DNA of 64,000 nucleotides from Aureimonas sp. ME7 (GTDB lineage Bacteria; Pseudomonadota; Alphaproteobacteria; Rhizobiales; Rhizobiaceae), in assembly GCF_903970965.1 (NCBI RefSeq), contig NZ_CAJCKW010000001.1, positions 310,001-374,000 on the forward strand, in the 5' to 3' direction. The translations under genes were made by a program, and so were the position numbers. This document shows positions 37,168-45,887 of the stretch, in pieces (positions within the stretch are counted from its first letter, which is position 1; each line of letters begins with the position of its first letter). The notes under the pieces are model-generated. The model saw only the letters and a program-made list of their open reading frames with translations. It ran no database searches and was not told the origin of the DNA.

Positions 37168-38141
37168 GTGATGTGGTGAGCGACGGTTCGAGTCCCGAAG
37201 TATTCGGCTTCATGCTGACGGAGCGGTTCTCGATGATCGCCTTCTCGGCCGCGATCGAGCCCCTACGCCTGGCCAACCGGGTGGCCGGCAGGACGCTGTA
37301 CGAGTGGACCCTCTATTCGGCCGACGGCGTGGCCGCCGAAGCGTCCAACGAGGTGCGGGTCAATGTCGACCGGTCGTTTCGCGGCGCCGTCGACATGGAC
37401 GCCGTGGTGGTCTGCGCAGGCGTCGACGTGCAGCTTTCCCATCATCACGACCTGATCGCCGTGGCGCGCCGGCTGGTGAAACGCGGCGCGGCGGCCGGGG
37501 CCGTGTGCACGGGCGCCCATGTGCTGGCCAAGGCCGGGCTTCTGGCCGGCTATCGCTGCACCATCCACTGGGAGAACCGGCCGGGGCTCCAGGCGAGCTT
37601 TCCCGATCTCGAGGTCGGCGACGAATTGTTCGAGATCGACCGCGACCGCTTCACCTGCGCGGGGGGCGTGGCGGCCGCCGACATGATGCTGTCGCTGATC
37701 CGGAGCCGGCACGGCGAGGCCATGTCGCGCGGGGTCGCCGACCAGATGATCCACCACCGGATCCGCGATGCGGGCGAGCGTCAGCGGCCCGATCCTCGCG
37801 GCGGCCGGCCCGGCGTCGCGCATCCCAAGCTCCTGCGCGTGGTGGAGATGATGGAAGCCTCGATCGGTCGGCCGGTGAGCATCGAGGACTTGGCGCGCGG
37901 CGTCGCACTATCGCCGCGCCAGATGGAGCGCCTGTTTCTGGAGCATCTCGGCGTGTCGCCGAGCCGGCACTTCATCGACATCCGCCTGGAACATGCCCGC
38001 CAGCTCCTGCGCCAGACGCGTATGACCATTCTGGACGTCGCCATGGCGAGCGGCTTCAATTCGGCGTCGTATTTCTCGCAGAGCTACCTGGAGCGGTTCG
38101 GCCACAGCCCGAGAGGGGAGCGCCGGACCGCGCCCGCTTGA
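37161..38141 (+). CDS. gbdR: DJ-1/PfpI-AraC transcriptional regulator, GbdR-like
   Basis: Probable activator of glycine betaine catabolism that senses betaine or dimethylglycine, by analogy with Pseudomonas GbdR. The 326-residue protein has a DJ-1-like domain to about residue 190 (FGFMLTERFSMIAFSAAIEPLR; GAVCTGAHVLAKAGLL). A double helix-turn-helix AraC domain follows from about residue 225 (SIEDLARGVALSPRQMERLF; ASGFNSASYFSQSYLERFGHSP). The ATG at 37161 fits the family start. Divergence from gbcA supports the role; the exact ligand is inferred. Confidence 0.85.
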   Translation: MSGDVVSDGSSPEVFGFMLTERFSMIAFSAAIEPLRLANRVAGRTLYEWTLYSADGVAAEASNEVRVNVDRSFRGAVDMDAVVVCAGVDVQLSHHHDLIAVARRLVKRGAAAGAVCTGAHVLAKAGLLAGYRCTIHWENRPGLQASFPDLEVGDELFEIDRDRFTCAGGVAAADMMLSLIRSRHGEAMSRGVADQMIHHRIRDAGERQRPDPRGGRPGVAHPKLLRVVEMMEASIGRPVSIEDLARGVALSPRQMERLFLEHLGVSPSRHFIDIRLEHARQLLRQTRMTILDVAMASGFNSASYFSQSYLERFGHSPRGERRTAPA

Positions 38142-38168
38142 GGTCGCGAGCAGCCGACCAAGCGAGGG

Positions 38169-38678
38169 TCATTCGGCGCTCGCCAGCGCGTCGAAATCCA
38201 CGATCTGCGCCTCGTGGCCGGTCGCTTCCACCACGCGAAGAAGGTCGGCGCTCGCCAGGGATACGGTGGCGGTGTTGCGCAGTGGATGGACGGTGAGGCG
38301 GGGGTGCGACAGCATCCGCTTGTCGAGAACGAGGCTGACCGCTTTCGCCTTGTCGTTAACGAGGGCGAGCGGGCTGACCGAGCCCTGAACGACGCCGAGC
38401 GCCTCCAGAAGCGTCTCCGCGCTGGCGAAGGAGAACTTCTTGGCGCCGAGGTGCGCGGCGAGCGCCTTGAGGTCGAGCCGCCGTTCGGTGGGAACGCAGA
38501 TCAGCCAAAGCCCGCCCTTGGCGCCCTTCAGGAGAAGGTTCTTGGTGTGGACGCCCTCCAAGGCGCTCCAATAGGGCAAGGCCTCCTCCACGGTGTGGAC
38601 GGGGGGATGTTCGATGGCTTGCGGCGCGATGGCGAGACGATCGAAAAGGGCGTCGAGTTCGCGGTTGGCTTCCGTCAT
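38169..38678 (-). CDS. Prolyl-tRNA editing protein (YbaK/ProX-type deacylase)
   Basis: A free-standing editing domain that hydrolyses mischarged Ala-tRNA(Pro) in the cytoplasm. The 169-residue protein has IEHPPVHTVEEAL at the N-terminus, then HTKNLLLKGAKGGLWLI with the catalytic lysine, GSVSPLALVND, and VHPLRNTATVSLASADLL at the end. The start at 38678 is fixed by the family N-terminus. It lies 119 bases after proV on the same strand. The name ProX used for this family must not be confused with the betaine-binding ProX at 40826. Confidence 0.9.
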   Translation of the reverse strand: MTEANRELDALFDRLAIAPQAIEHPPVHTVEEALPYWSALEGVHTKNLLLKGAKGGLWLICVPTERRLDLKALAAHLGAKKFSFASAETLLEALGVVQGSVSPLALVNDKAKAVSLVLDKRMLSHPRLTVHPLRNTATVSLASADLLRVVEATGHEAQIVDFDALASAE

Positions 38679-38797
38679 GGGCTCCCTCGCATGGGTCGGC
38701 GGGTGAAGGCCGGGCGGCCCGTCGCGCAAAGGCTCTAGCCGTCGGAAGGGCCGGCGGGCAAGCGAGGCCCCCCAGTCTCCCGCCCGCCCCGCATGCG

Positions 38798-39841
38798 TCA
38801 GGGCGCGACCATGGCCGAAACCAGCTGGGACAGCGTCAGCGAGCCGACCCGCCCGCCCCGCTCGTCGGTGACCACCACATGTTCCCGGCCCGATGAAAGG
38901 AGGGCGGACACGGCGTTCTCGAGAAGCGTACCCCTGGACAGTTCCAGCCCTTCGGCGCAGCCCCCGGCCGCCGGCTCGGCGTCCATCACCGTCTCGATCC
39001 GGATGACCTTGCCCCGGTTCACGTGGCGCACGAAGTTCGAGATGTATTCGTCGGCGGGCGAAAGGACGATTTCCTGGCCCGTGCCTTGTTGCACCACCTC
39101 GCCGTCGCGCAGGATCGCGATCCGGTCGCCGAGGCGCAGCGCCTCGTCGAGGTCGTGGGTGATGAAGACGATGGTTTTCCGGATCTCCTTCTGGAGGTCC
39201 AGGAGGATCGACTGCATGTCCACCCGGATCAGCGGATCGAGCGCGGAGAAGGCCTCGTCCATCAGGAGGATCGGCGCGTCGTTGACGAGCGCTCGGGCCA
39301 GCCCGACGCGCTGCCGCATGCCGCCCGAGAGTTGGTGCGGATAGTGCGCCTCGAAGCCGGCGAGGCCGACGCGCCCGAGCCAGTGCCGGGCCGCCTCCAC
39401 CTGCCGCGCGCGCGGCACGCCCTGGAGCTTCAGCCCGTAGACCGCGTTGTCGAGGACGTTGCGGTGCGGCAGGAGGCCGAACTGCTGGAACACCATCGCC
39501 GTCTTGTGACGACGGAACTCGCGCAACTCGCCCGGCGACATCCGGCACACGTCGACGCCAGCCACGACGACCTCTCCCGTGCTCGGGTCGATCAGGCGGT
39601 TGATATGGCGGATCAGGGTCGACTTGCCCGAGCCCGACAGGCCCATGATGACCTGGATGCGGCCGGCGGGCATGGCGATGTTGATGTCGTTGAGGCCGAG
39701 GACGTGCCCGTGCACCTCCATGATCTCCTGCTTGCTCGCGCCACGCCGGAGAAGGGGCACGATGCGCTCGGGATGCCGGCCGAAGATCTTGGACAGGCCG
39801 CGGATCTCGATCCCGTGCTCCTCGGGCGGGCGATCAGCCAT
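38798..39841 (-). CDS. proV: Glycine betaine/proline ABC transporter ATP-binding protein
   Basis: This cytoplasmic ATPase energises betaine uptake. The 347-residue protein has Walker A GLSGSGKST near residue 66 and the ProV-type FQQFGLLPHRNVLDN. The signature is LSGGMRQRVGLARAL, with Walker B ILLMDEAFSALDP, and the switch region FITHDLDEAL. The C-terminal 90 residues resemble a shortened CBS-type regulatory region. The long insert between strand 1 and Walker A is normal for ProV. It overlaps the end of proW by 8 bases. Confidence 0.94.
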   Translation of the reverse strand: MADRPPEEHGIEIRGLSKIFGRHPERIVPLLRRGASKQEIMEVHGHVLGLNDINIAMPAGRIQVIMGLSGSGKSTLIRHINRLIDPSTGEVVVAGVDVCRMSPGELREFRRHKTAMVFQQFGLLPHRNVLDNAVYGLKLQGVPRARQVEAARHWLGRVGLAGFEAHYPHQLSGGMRQRVGLARALVNDAPILLMDEAFSALDPLIRVDMQSILLDLQKEIRKTIVFITHDLDEALRLGDRIAILRDGEVVQQGTGQEIVLSPADEYISNFVRHVNRGKVIRIETVMDAEPAAGGCAEGLELSRGTLLENAVSALLSSGREHVVVTDERGGRVGSLTLSQLVSAMVAP

Positions 39842-40721
39842 GTCCCTGCTCCTTGTGGCGTTGCAGGCGCTGCCCGAAGGCCTGGCTGATCCGGTCGAAG
39901 ATGATCGCGATGCCGACGATCGCGAGGCCGTTGAAGATGCCGATGGTGAAGTACTGGTTGTTGATGGCGCGCAGCACCGGCTGGCCGAGCCCCTGGACGC
40001 CGATCATGGAGGCGATCACCACCATGGCGAGCGCCATCATGATGGTCTGGTTGATGCCGGTCATGATGGTGGGCATGGCCAGCGGTAGCTGGACGTCGAA
40101 GAGCTTCTGCCAGGACGACGAGCCGAAGGCATCGGAGGCTTCCAACACCTCCCGGTCGACGAGGCGGATGCCGAGATCGGTGAGGCGGATGATCGGGGGA
40201 ATGGCGTAGATGACGACGGCGATCAGGCCGGGGACGCGGCCGATGCCGAGCAGCATGACGACGGGGATGAGGTAGACGAAGCTCGGCAGCGTCTGCATCA
40301 CGTCGAGGACCGGGCTGATCACGCGCCGGACGCGGGCCGACCGGGCCATGGCGATGCCGATCGGAATGCCGAGCGCCAGCGAGATGAGGGTGCACACGAG
40401 GATCATCGAGATCGTGCGCATCGTGTCCTCCCACATGTCGAAATATCCGATCAGGAGAAGGGTGGCGACGGAGCCGATGACGATCGGCCAGCGGCGGCTG
40501 GCAGCCCACGCGAGGGCGGCGACGGCCAGCACGATCACCGGCCAGGGGGTGCTCAGCATCACCCATTCGGCCCAGACCAGAAGCAGCCGCAGCGGCTCGA
40601 ACAGGGCCTGGATCGGATCGCCCCAGGCGCGCGTGAAGGCGCGGAACCTGTCGTCGATCGTGGTGCGCAGGACCCGTAGGCTGTTGTCGTCGAGGTGCGG
40701 AAAGGTCCAGAGCCAGTCCAT
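39834..40721 (-). CDS. proW: Glycine betaine/proline ABC transporter permease
   Basis: The inner-membrane channel of the betaine importer. The 295-residue protein has about seven hydrophobic helices and the ATPase-contact loop EASDAFGSSSWQKLFDVQLPLA. MTGINQTIMMALAMVVIASMIG is the ProW signature near residue 212. The N-terminal stretch with FRAFTRAWGDPIQ is conserved in the family. It lies between the binding-protein gene, from which it is separated by a strong hairpin, and proV. Confidence 0.94.
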   Translation of the reverse strand: MDWLWTFPHLDDNSLRVLRTTIDDRFRAFTRAWGDPIQALFEPLRLLLVWAEWVMLSTPWPVIVLAVAALAWAASRRWPIVIGSVATLLLIGYFDMWEDTMRTISMILVCTLISLALGIPIGIAMARSARVRRVISPVLDVMQTLPSFVYLIPVVMLLGIGRVPGLIAVVIYAIPPIIRLTDLGIRLVDREVLEASDAFGSSSWQKLFDVQLPLAMPTIMTGINQTIMMALAMVVIASMIGVQGLGQPVLRAINNQYFTIGIFNGLAIVGIAIIFDRISQAFGQRLQRHKEQGHG

Positions 40722-40770
40722 TCAGTTTCCCCTTCCCCGATGCGGGTCGCGTGGTGCATCGGCCCGGTCG

Positions 40771-40810
40771 GGTGCGTCCCGCCGGCCCGGCGGGGCGGAC
40801 GGGACGCACC
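40771..40810 (-). terminator. Strong hairpin between proX and proW (attenuator or mRNA stabiliser)
   Basis: ggtgcgtcccg (40771-40781) pairs perfectly with cgggacgcacc (40800-40810), and the G+C-rich loop can fold further. It starts 16 bases after the proX stop in the minus-strand message, the same position as the hairpin behind sbp. Confidence 0.65.
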
Positions 40811-40825
40811 ATGAATGCCGTGGGC

Positions 40826-41833
40826 TCAGAGCGCCGCCTCGACCTTGGCCGCGACCTCGGGCGAGACCCAGGTGCTCCAGACGTCCTTCTTGGTTTCAAG
40901 GAAGTGCTTGGCGCCGTCGTCGCCCGTGGCCTGGTTGTCGGTCATCCAGGCGAGGAGCTCGTTGACGGTCGCGTTGGACCAGGAGCGCGTGCCGAGATAC
41001 GTCATCACCGGCTCGCCCGCCCGCTCGGCGAACCGGGAGGTGGTGACCGTCAGCACCTTGTCGGCCACCCATTCGTTGCGCTTGGGGTCGGGGCAGTCGG
41101 CGACGGCGTTGCAGCGCTTCCATTCGGCGTCGTCATGGGGGGCGTCGAAGCCGAGCTTCACCATCGGGTAGCGTCCCAGAATGGCGGTCGGCGCCCAGTA
41201 GTAGCCGAGCCAGCCCTGCTTGTTCTCGTAGGCGCGCGAGATCGAGCCGTCGAGACCGGCGGCCGAGCCGGTGTCGACGAGGTCGAAGCCGGCGGCCCCG
41301 GCGTCGTAGGCCTTGAAGAGCTGCGCCGTCACCACCGTGCCGCCCCAGCCCTGCGGCCCGTTGTGCACGGCGCCCTTGGCCGGATCCTCGGGAGCGGGGA
41401 AGAGGTCGGGATGCTTCAGCGCGTCGCCGATGGTCTTGATGTCGGGATGGGCGTCGGCCACGTATTTCGGGATGAACCAGCCCTGCTGGGCGCCGTCCGA
41501 CAGGGCGGGACCGGGGGCCACGAGCTTGCCTTCGCTGATCCCGCGGTTGATCACCTCCGGCACGAGGTCGACCCAGCCTTCGGGTGCGATGTCGGGCTGG
41601 CCGCGCTCGGCCATCGAGGTCAGCGTCGGCACGGTGTCGCCCGAGATGACGGAGACATTGCAGCCGTAGCCGTTCTCCAGGATGAACTTGTCGAGGCTGG
41701 CGAGGACCTCGGCGCTTTGCCAGTTCATGGCTGCGATGGTGACCTCGCTGCAGTCTCCTGCCGCATGCGCGGCGGCCGAGCCGAGCGTCAGGAGACCGAA
41801 GGCGAGGCAGGTCGAATGAACGAAGCGATTCAT
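40826..41833 (-). CDS. proX: Glycine betaine/proline ABC transporter binding protein
   Basis: A periplasmic protein that captures betaine. The 335-residue precursor starts MNRFVHSTCLAFGLLTLGS with a signal peptide cut after AHA. The mature part has CSEVTIAAMNWQSAEVLASL, MAERGQPDIAPEGWVDLV and LGYYWAPTAILGRYPMV, with several tryptophans and tyrosines able to form the quaternary-ammonium cage. The start at 41833 is preferred over 7 codons upstream because the signal peptide begins there. First gene of proXWV. Confidence 0.93.
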   Translation of the reverse strand: MNRFVHSTCLAFGLLTLGSAAAHAAGDCSEVTIAAMNWQSAEVLASLDKFILENGYGCNVSVISGDTVPTLTSMAERGQPDIAPEGWVDLVPEVINRGISEGKLVAPGPALSDGAQQGWFIPKYVADAHPDIKTIGDALKHPDLFPAPEDPAKGAVHNGPQGWGGTVVTAQLFKAYDAGAAGFDLVDTGSAAGLDGSISRAYENKQGWLGYYWAPTAILGRYPMVKLGFDAPHDDAEWKRCNAVADCPDPKRNEWVADKVLTVTTSRFAERAGEPVMTYLGTRSWSNATVNELLAWMTDNQATGDDGAKHFLETKKDVWSTWVSPEVAAKVEAAL

Positions 41834-42252
41834 CTGCTGTTTCCCATGGCGCAAATGACGGGAGCATCGCGGCGGCGCCGGTTTCCGGGGCTCCCCTTGG
41901 TGGTTGGCAGGCGGAACGGTCTTCTCGAAACTCCCTGGTCGGTGTGGTCCGAACTCACGTGATCGGCGTTCGCTTGATCAGTGCGCCTCATCTCACAAGT
42001 ATTTTCCAAGCCTGGCAAGTCTTGGGGGCGAACCTTCCAGGTTTCACCGAATTAGCCGATGCAAACCCCATTCCTTCCGAGATCTTCGGACTCAAGAACA
42101 AAGGTGATTCGCGCGTCGTTGCAGTGCAACTGCGCTCGTTGAAGCCGCATGCGCAACGACGGGAGAGAAGGGTAATGCCGACCGTTTCTTGTCCTCATGT
42201 GACGATGCTGAAGGAAGCTTAAAGGTGTTCCAACCTCCAAATAGGACCTATG

Positions 42253-42269
42253 CGACATATCCGTTGTCG
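42253..42269. promoter_or_regulatory. CGACA-N7-TGTCG inverted repeat upstream of proX
   Basis: cgaca (42253-42257) and tgtcg (42265-42269) lie 420 bases before the proX start in the AT-rich gap. The same half-sites recur near the gbdR-like start. Weak evidence alone. Confidence 0.25.
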
Positions 42270-42498
42270 TTTTGAGACAGGAGCGCTTTGGCGTTGGGCA
42301 GTGAAAAGCGGCTGCCTAAAAGAAGGGCGTGGGTGCGACACTTGTGCAAAGATGCGGCGCACACAAACGTCCCCGCTACGAACCACTAGGAACGTCGCCG
42401 ACATCATGAATTTTCGACAATAGATTCGGCGCGCTCGATCCCTGAAACGCGGCAGGGCAGTTGCGAGCCCCCATGAAGGGGTCGACGATCCGTGGGAG

Positions 42499-42530
42499 CG
42501 CGCACCGAAGCTCGAAGGATCCGGTGCGCG
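42499..42530 (-). terminator. Hairpin downstream of fdhA
   Basis: A 9-bp stem (cgcgcaccg with cggtgcgcg) around a 14-base loop lies 67-98 bases after the fdhA stop in the minus-strand message. Probable end of the soxBDAG-sdaA-fdhA transcript. Confidence 0.45.
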
Positions 42531-42596
42531 GCCATGCGCGCCTTCCCCGCCCTGATCGGATCAAAGCGGGGGCGAGCGCTCCGGCGTAAGGCTGCC

Positions 42597-43781
42597 TCAG
42601 GCGGCGAGCGCGCCGTGGGGATCGAGCACGAACTTCACCGCCGCCCCCTGGTCGAAGGTCTCGTAGCCCTTCGCGGCGTCGTCCAGCGAGATGATGCGCG
42701 CGTTGACGATGTCGGCGATCGGCAGGCGGTCGTGCAGGATCGCCTGCATGAGCTGGCGGTTGTAGCGCAGGACCGGGGTCTGGCCGGTGTGGAACGACTG
42801 CGCCTTCGCCCAGCCGAGGCCGAAACGCAGGGACAGGCTGCCTTGGCGGGCGGCGCTGTCCACCGCGCCCGGATCTTCGGTGACGTAGAGCCCGGGAATG
42901 CCGATCGAGCCGGCCGCGCGGGTGATCTCCATCATCTGGTTGAGGACGATGGCGGGCTGCTCGCCCCCCGCATGGCCGCGCGCTTCGAAGCCGACCGCGT
43001 CGATCGCGCTGTCCACTTCGTTCGAGCCGGTGACCTCGGCGATCATCTCGCCGAGATCGTCGTGCTGGCCGAGGTCGATCGGCTGGAAGCCTACCTTAGC
43101 GGCGTGGTCGAGGCGCTCCTTGTTGAAGTCGCCGACCATCACCACGGCGGCGCCCAGAATCTGCGCGGACGCGGCGGCGGCCATGCCGACCGGCCCCGCC
43201 CCCGCCACATAGACCACCGAGCCGACCCCGACCCCCGCCTTCACCGCGCCGTGGAAGCCGGTCGGCAGGATGTCGGACAGCATGGTCAGATCGCGGATCT
43301 TGGCCATGGCGCGGTCGCGGTCGGGGAAGCGCAGGAGGTTGAAGTCGGCATAGGGCACGGTGACGTAGCGCGCCTGCCCGCCGATCCAGCCGCCCATGTC
43401 GACATAGCCGTAGGCGCCGCCCGCGCGCGACGGGTTGACGGTGAGACAGACGCCCGTGTCCTGCGCCTTGCAGCAGCGGCAGCGCCCGCAGGCCACGTTG
43501 AAGGGAACCGACACGATGTCGCCGATCTCCAGCATCTCGACGTCGACGCCCTTCTCGATCACCTCGCCGGTGATCTCGTGGCCGAGGACGAGGCCGGGCT
43601 CGGCCGTGGTGCGCCCGCGCACCATGTGCTGGTCCGAGCCGCAGATATTGGTCGAGATGACCTTCAGGATGACGCCGTGCTCGATACGCCGGCCATCCGG
43701 GGCCGCGAGCTTGGCATCGTCGATATCGCGCACCTCGACCTTGCCGGGCCCGACATAGACCACGCCTCGATTGCTGCTCAT
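42597..43781 (-). CDS. fdhA: Glutathione-independent formaldehyde dehydrogenase
   Basis: It oxidises formaldehyde, released by betaine and sarcosine demethylation, to formate with NAD. The 394-residue length matches Pseudomonas FdhA. Catalytic zinc is bound around CGSDQHMVRGR and GHEITGEV; structural zinc by CGRCRCCKAQDTGVC; NAD at VAGAGPVGMAAAASA. The motif GGWIGGQARYVTVPYADFNLL is typical of the glutathione-independent type. It follows sdaA after 31 bases in the sox operon, which confirms a role in one-carbon detoxification. Confidence 0.94.
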   Translation of the reverse strand: MSSNRGVVYVGPGKVEVRDIDDAKLAAPDGRRIEHGVILKVISTNICGSDQHMVRGRTTAEPGLVLGHEITGEVIEKGVDVEMLEIGDIVSVPFNVACGRCRCCKAQDTGVCLTVNPSRAGGAYGYVDMGGWIGGQARYVTVPYADFNLLRFPDRDRAMAKIRDLTMLSDILPTGFHGAVKAGVGVGSVVYVAGAGPVGMAAAASAQILGAAVVMVGDFNKERLDHAAKVGFQPIDLGQHDDLGEMIAEVTGSNEVDSAIDAVGFEARGHAGGEQPAIVLNQMMEITRAAGSIGIPGLYVTEDPGAVDSAARQGSLSLRFGLGWAKAQSFHTGQTPVLRYNRQLMQAILHDRLPIADIVNARIISLDDAAKGYETFDQGAAVKFVLDPHGALAA

Positions 43782-43812
43782 GGTTTCCTCCCTTTTTGCC
43801 CTCGGCCGACGA

Positions 43813-45204
43813 TCAGCACTCGGGCAGGTTCACCGCCAGCCCTCCCAGGCTGGTTTCCTTGAACTTCGTGTTCATGTCCTCGCCGGTCTGCCGCATCGCC
43901 TCGATGCAGTTGTCGAGCGGCATGAAATGGGACCCGTCGCCCCTGAGCGCGAGCGAGGCGGCGGCGACCGCCTTGATGGCGCCGATGCCGTTGCGCTCGA
44001 TGCAGGGCACCTGGACGAGGCCGGCGACCGGGTCGCAGGTCATGCCGAGATGATGCTCGAGCGCGATCTCGGCCGCGTTCTCCACCTGCTCGGGCGTGCC
44101 GCCCAGAACGGCGCAAAGGCCGGCCGCCGCCATGGCCGCCGCCGAGCCGACCTCGCCCTGGCAGCCAGCTTCCGCGCCCGAGATCGAGGCGTTGTGTTTG
44201 ATTAGGCCGCCGATCGCGGCGGCCGTCAGAAGGAAGTCGGAGACCTTCGCCCGGTCCGCACCGTGGCAATGGTCGAGATAGTAGCGCAGGACCGCCGGCA
44301 CGACGCCGGCCGCTCCGTTGGTGGGCGAGGTGACGACGCGCCCGCCGGCCGCATTCTCCTCGTTCACGGCCATCGCGTAGACCCCGAGCCAGTCGGAGGT
44401 GGCATGGGGCTGCGCGATGTTGCTTTGCCGCTCGGCCAGAAGCTGCTGGTGGATCCGCCGCGCCCGGCGCCGCACCTTGAGGCCCCCCGGCAACTCGCCC
44501 TCCATCGCGAGCCCGCGCTCGATGCAGGCGTCCATCACGGCCCAGATGTGGTCGACCTCCGCCGCCACCTCGTCGCGTGAGCGGAGCCTTGTCTCGTTTT
44601 CGCGCTTCATGTCGGCGATCGACAGGCCGCTGACGCCGGCCATGCGCAGCATGTCGGCGGCGTTGCGGAAGGGAAAGGGCCAGGGCTGCTCAGGTCCGGC
44701 TGCGACGGACGCGCCCGCCGGCCGTTCGCGCTCGGCCGCCGTGACCACGAAGCCGCCGCCGATCGAATAGAAGGTTTCGGTGAGAAGCAGCTCGCCCCCC
44801 GCATCGAAGGCGGAGAAGACGAGGCCGTTGGCATGGCCAGGCAGCGGCGGCCCATAGTCGAAGACGATGTCCTCGGCCGGGTCGAAGTCGATCGGCGACA
44901 GGTCCGGCAGCCTCAAGGTGCGGGCGTGCGCGAGATCCGCGAGCTGGCGCTCCGCCGCCTCGATGTCGAGCGATGCGGGAAGCCAGCCGAGAAGACCGAG
45001 CGCCACGGCGCGGTCGGTGGCGTGGCCCTTGCCGGTGAAGGCGAGCGAGCCGTGCAGGCTGGTGCGGATGCGCGCCGCCCGATCGCGGTCCGGAAACTGC
45101 CTCAGACGTTCGAGAAACCGTGCCGCAGCCGTCATCGGCCCCATCGTGTGCGACGAGGACGGGCCGATGCCGATCTTGAAGACGTCGAAAACGCTGAGAA
45201 ACAC
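43813..45204 (-). CDS. sdaA: L-serine ammonia-lyase (iron-sulfur type)
   Basis: It converts serine to pyruvate and ammonia, the last step of betaine-derived glycine catabolism after serine hydroxymethyltransferase. The 463-residue single-chain form has the N-terminal [10 protein letters not shown] and [20 protein letters not shown] beta region (here [14 protein letters not shown]). The alpha part contains cysteines in [32 protein letters not shown] for the 4Fe-4S cluster, and the terminal [12 protein letters not shown]. It lies between soxG and fdhA, matching the order in pseudomonads where a serine dehydratase accompanies sox genes. Confidence 0.93.
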   Translation of the reverse strand: MFLSVFDVFKIGIGPSSSHTMGPMTAAARFLERLRQFPDRDRAARIRTSLHGSLAFTGKGHATDRAVALGLLGWLPASLDIEAAERQLADLAHARTLRLPDLSPIDFDPAEDIVFDYGPPLPGHANGLVFSAFDAGGELLLTETFYSIGGGFVVTAAERERPAGASVAAGPEQPWPFPFRNAADMLRMAGVSGLSIADMKRENETRLRSRDEVAAEVDHIWAVMDACIERGLAMEGELPGGLKVRRRARRIHQQLLAERQSNIAQPHATSDWLGVYAMAVNEENAAGGRVVTSPTNGAAGVVPAVLRYYLDHCHGADRAKVSDFLLTAAAIGGLIKHNASISGAEAGCQGEVGSAAAMAAAGLCAVLGGTPEQVENAAEIALEHHLGMTCDPVAGLVQVPCIERNGIGAIKAVAAASLALRGDGSHFMPLDNCIEAMRQTGEDMNTKFKETSLGGLAVNLPEC

Positions 45205-45312
45205 GGGATGTCGATCTCGCCTTTGGACAACGGGACTGCGGAGGGGAATGGCTCCTTTCGGGTCGGCGACAGGCGATGGCAGGCGTTCGGCGGGCCGCTC
45301 GTTCGGACGGCG

Positions 45313-45873
45313 TCAGAGGCCCAGTTCGAACTCGCGGCAGATGCCCGCCAGAAGATGCCAGACGTGGTCGGCGAAGGAGGGCCAGACCTCGATCCGGAAC
45401 CGGTCCTCCGCTTCGCGGATGAGGATGATCTGGACCCGATCGATGAGCGTACGGCGCGCGCCCCCGACGGGCATCTCGCCCACCGGGAAGGCGATCGCCG
45501 ACTGGAGGGCGGCGGCCGCTTCAGCGCCCTCGACGAGGATGCCGACCTCGCGGTGGCTGATATCGACGAGGCTGTGGATCGTCGTTTCGTAGAGCGCGGC
45601 AAAGCCCGCCTCGATCCGGTCCCGCTCCGAGCCTGGGGCGATCAGGAACCATTCGTCCGGGCCGATGCAGGCGGCCAGGCGCTCGGGCGAGCCGGCGAAA
45701 TCGCCGATGCGCGCGGGCAGCTCGGCGCCCCAGACGGCGGCGACGGCGGCAAGGCTCGCCGGATCGACGCGCAGGTTGAAGCGGGCGCAGTCGTCGATCG
45801 GGCGGATGGCGACGGGCGCGCCTGCGGCGGAGGCCAGCTTGCGGCCGACGGGGGGATGATGGTTCTGATACAT
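45313..45873 (-). CDS. soxG: Sarcosine oxidase gamma subunit
   Basis: Small subunit of heterotetrameric sarcosine oxidase, with no cofactor of its own. The 186-residue protein has the family features GPDEWFLIAPG in the middle and VDISHREVGILVEG, ending in FEVWPSFADHVWHLL-like sequence (here IEVWPSFADHVWHLLAGI). The ATG at 45873 lies 14 bases after the soxA stop. The frame is open far upstream but that is the shadow of soxA. Confidence 0.9.
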   Translation of the reverse strand: MYQNHHPPVGRKLASAAGAPVAIRPIDDCARFNLRVDPASLAAVAAVWGAELPARIGDFAGSPERLAACIGPDEWFLIAPGSERDRIEAGFAALYETTIHSLVDISHREVGILVEGAEAAAALQSAIAFPVGEMPVGGARRTLIDRVQIILIREAEDRFRIEVWPSFADHVWHLLAGICREFELGL

Positions 45874-45887
45874 CTCGGCTCGGCTCC

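Larger units (their letters stand above)
41834..42596. other. 763-base AT-richer intergenic region upstream of proX
   Basis: This is the longest gap in the window and visibly lower in G+C than its neighbours. It must hold the proXWV promoter. It contains an inverted repeat (42114-42122 with 42153-42161, cgtcgttgc/gcaacgacg, 30 bases apart) that could be part of a structured RNA. It also contains the CGACA/TGTCG pair at 42253-42269 and a hairpin near 42499-42530. A 92-codon frame (41944-42222, plus) has unusually balanced composition but no ribosome site and no known family. I cannot assign a gene. Confidence 0.55.

Noticed and set aside
41944-42222. 92-codon frame in the AT-rich gap
   Set aside because: No ribosome site, no recognised family, and AT-richer DNA gives balanced composition by chance. 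Mentioned as part of the gap only.
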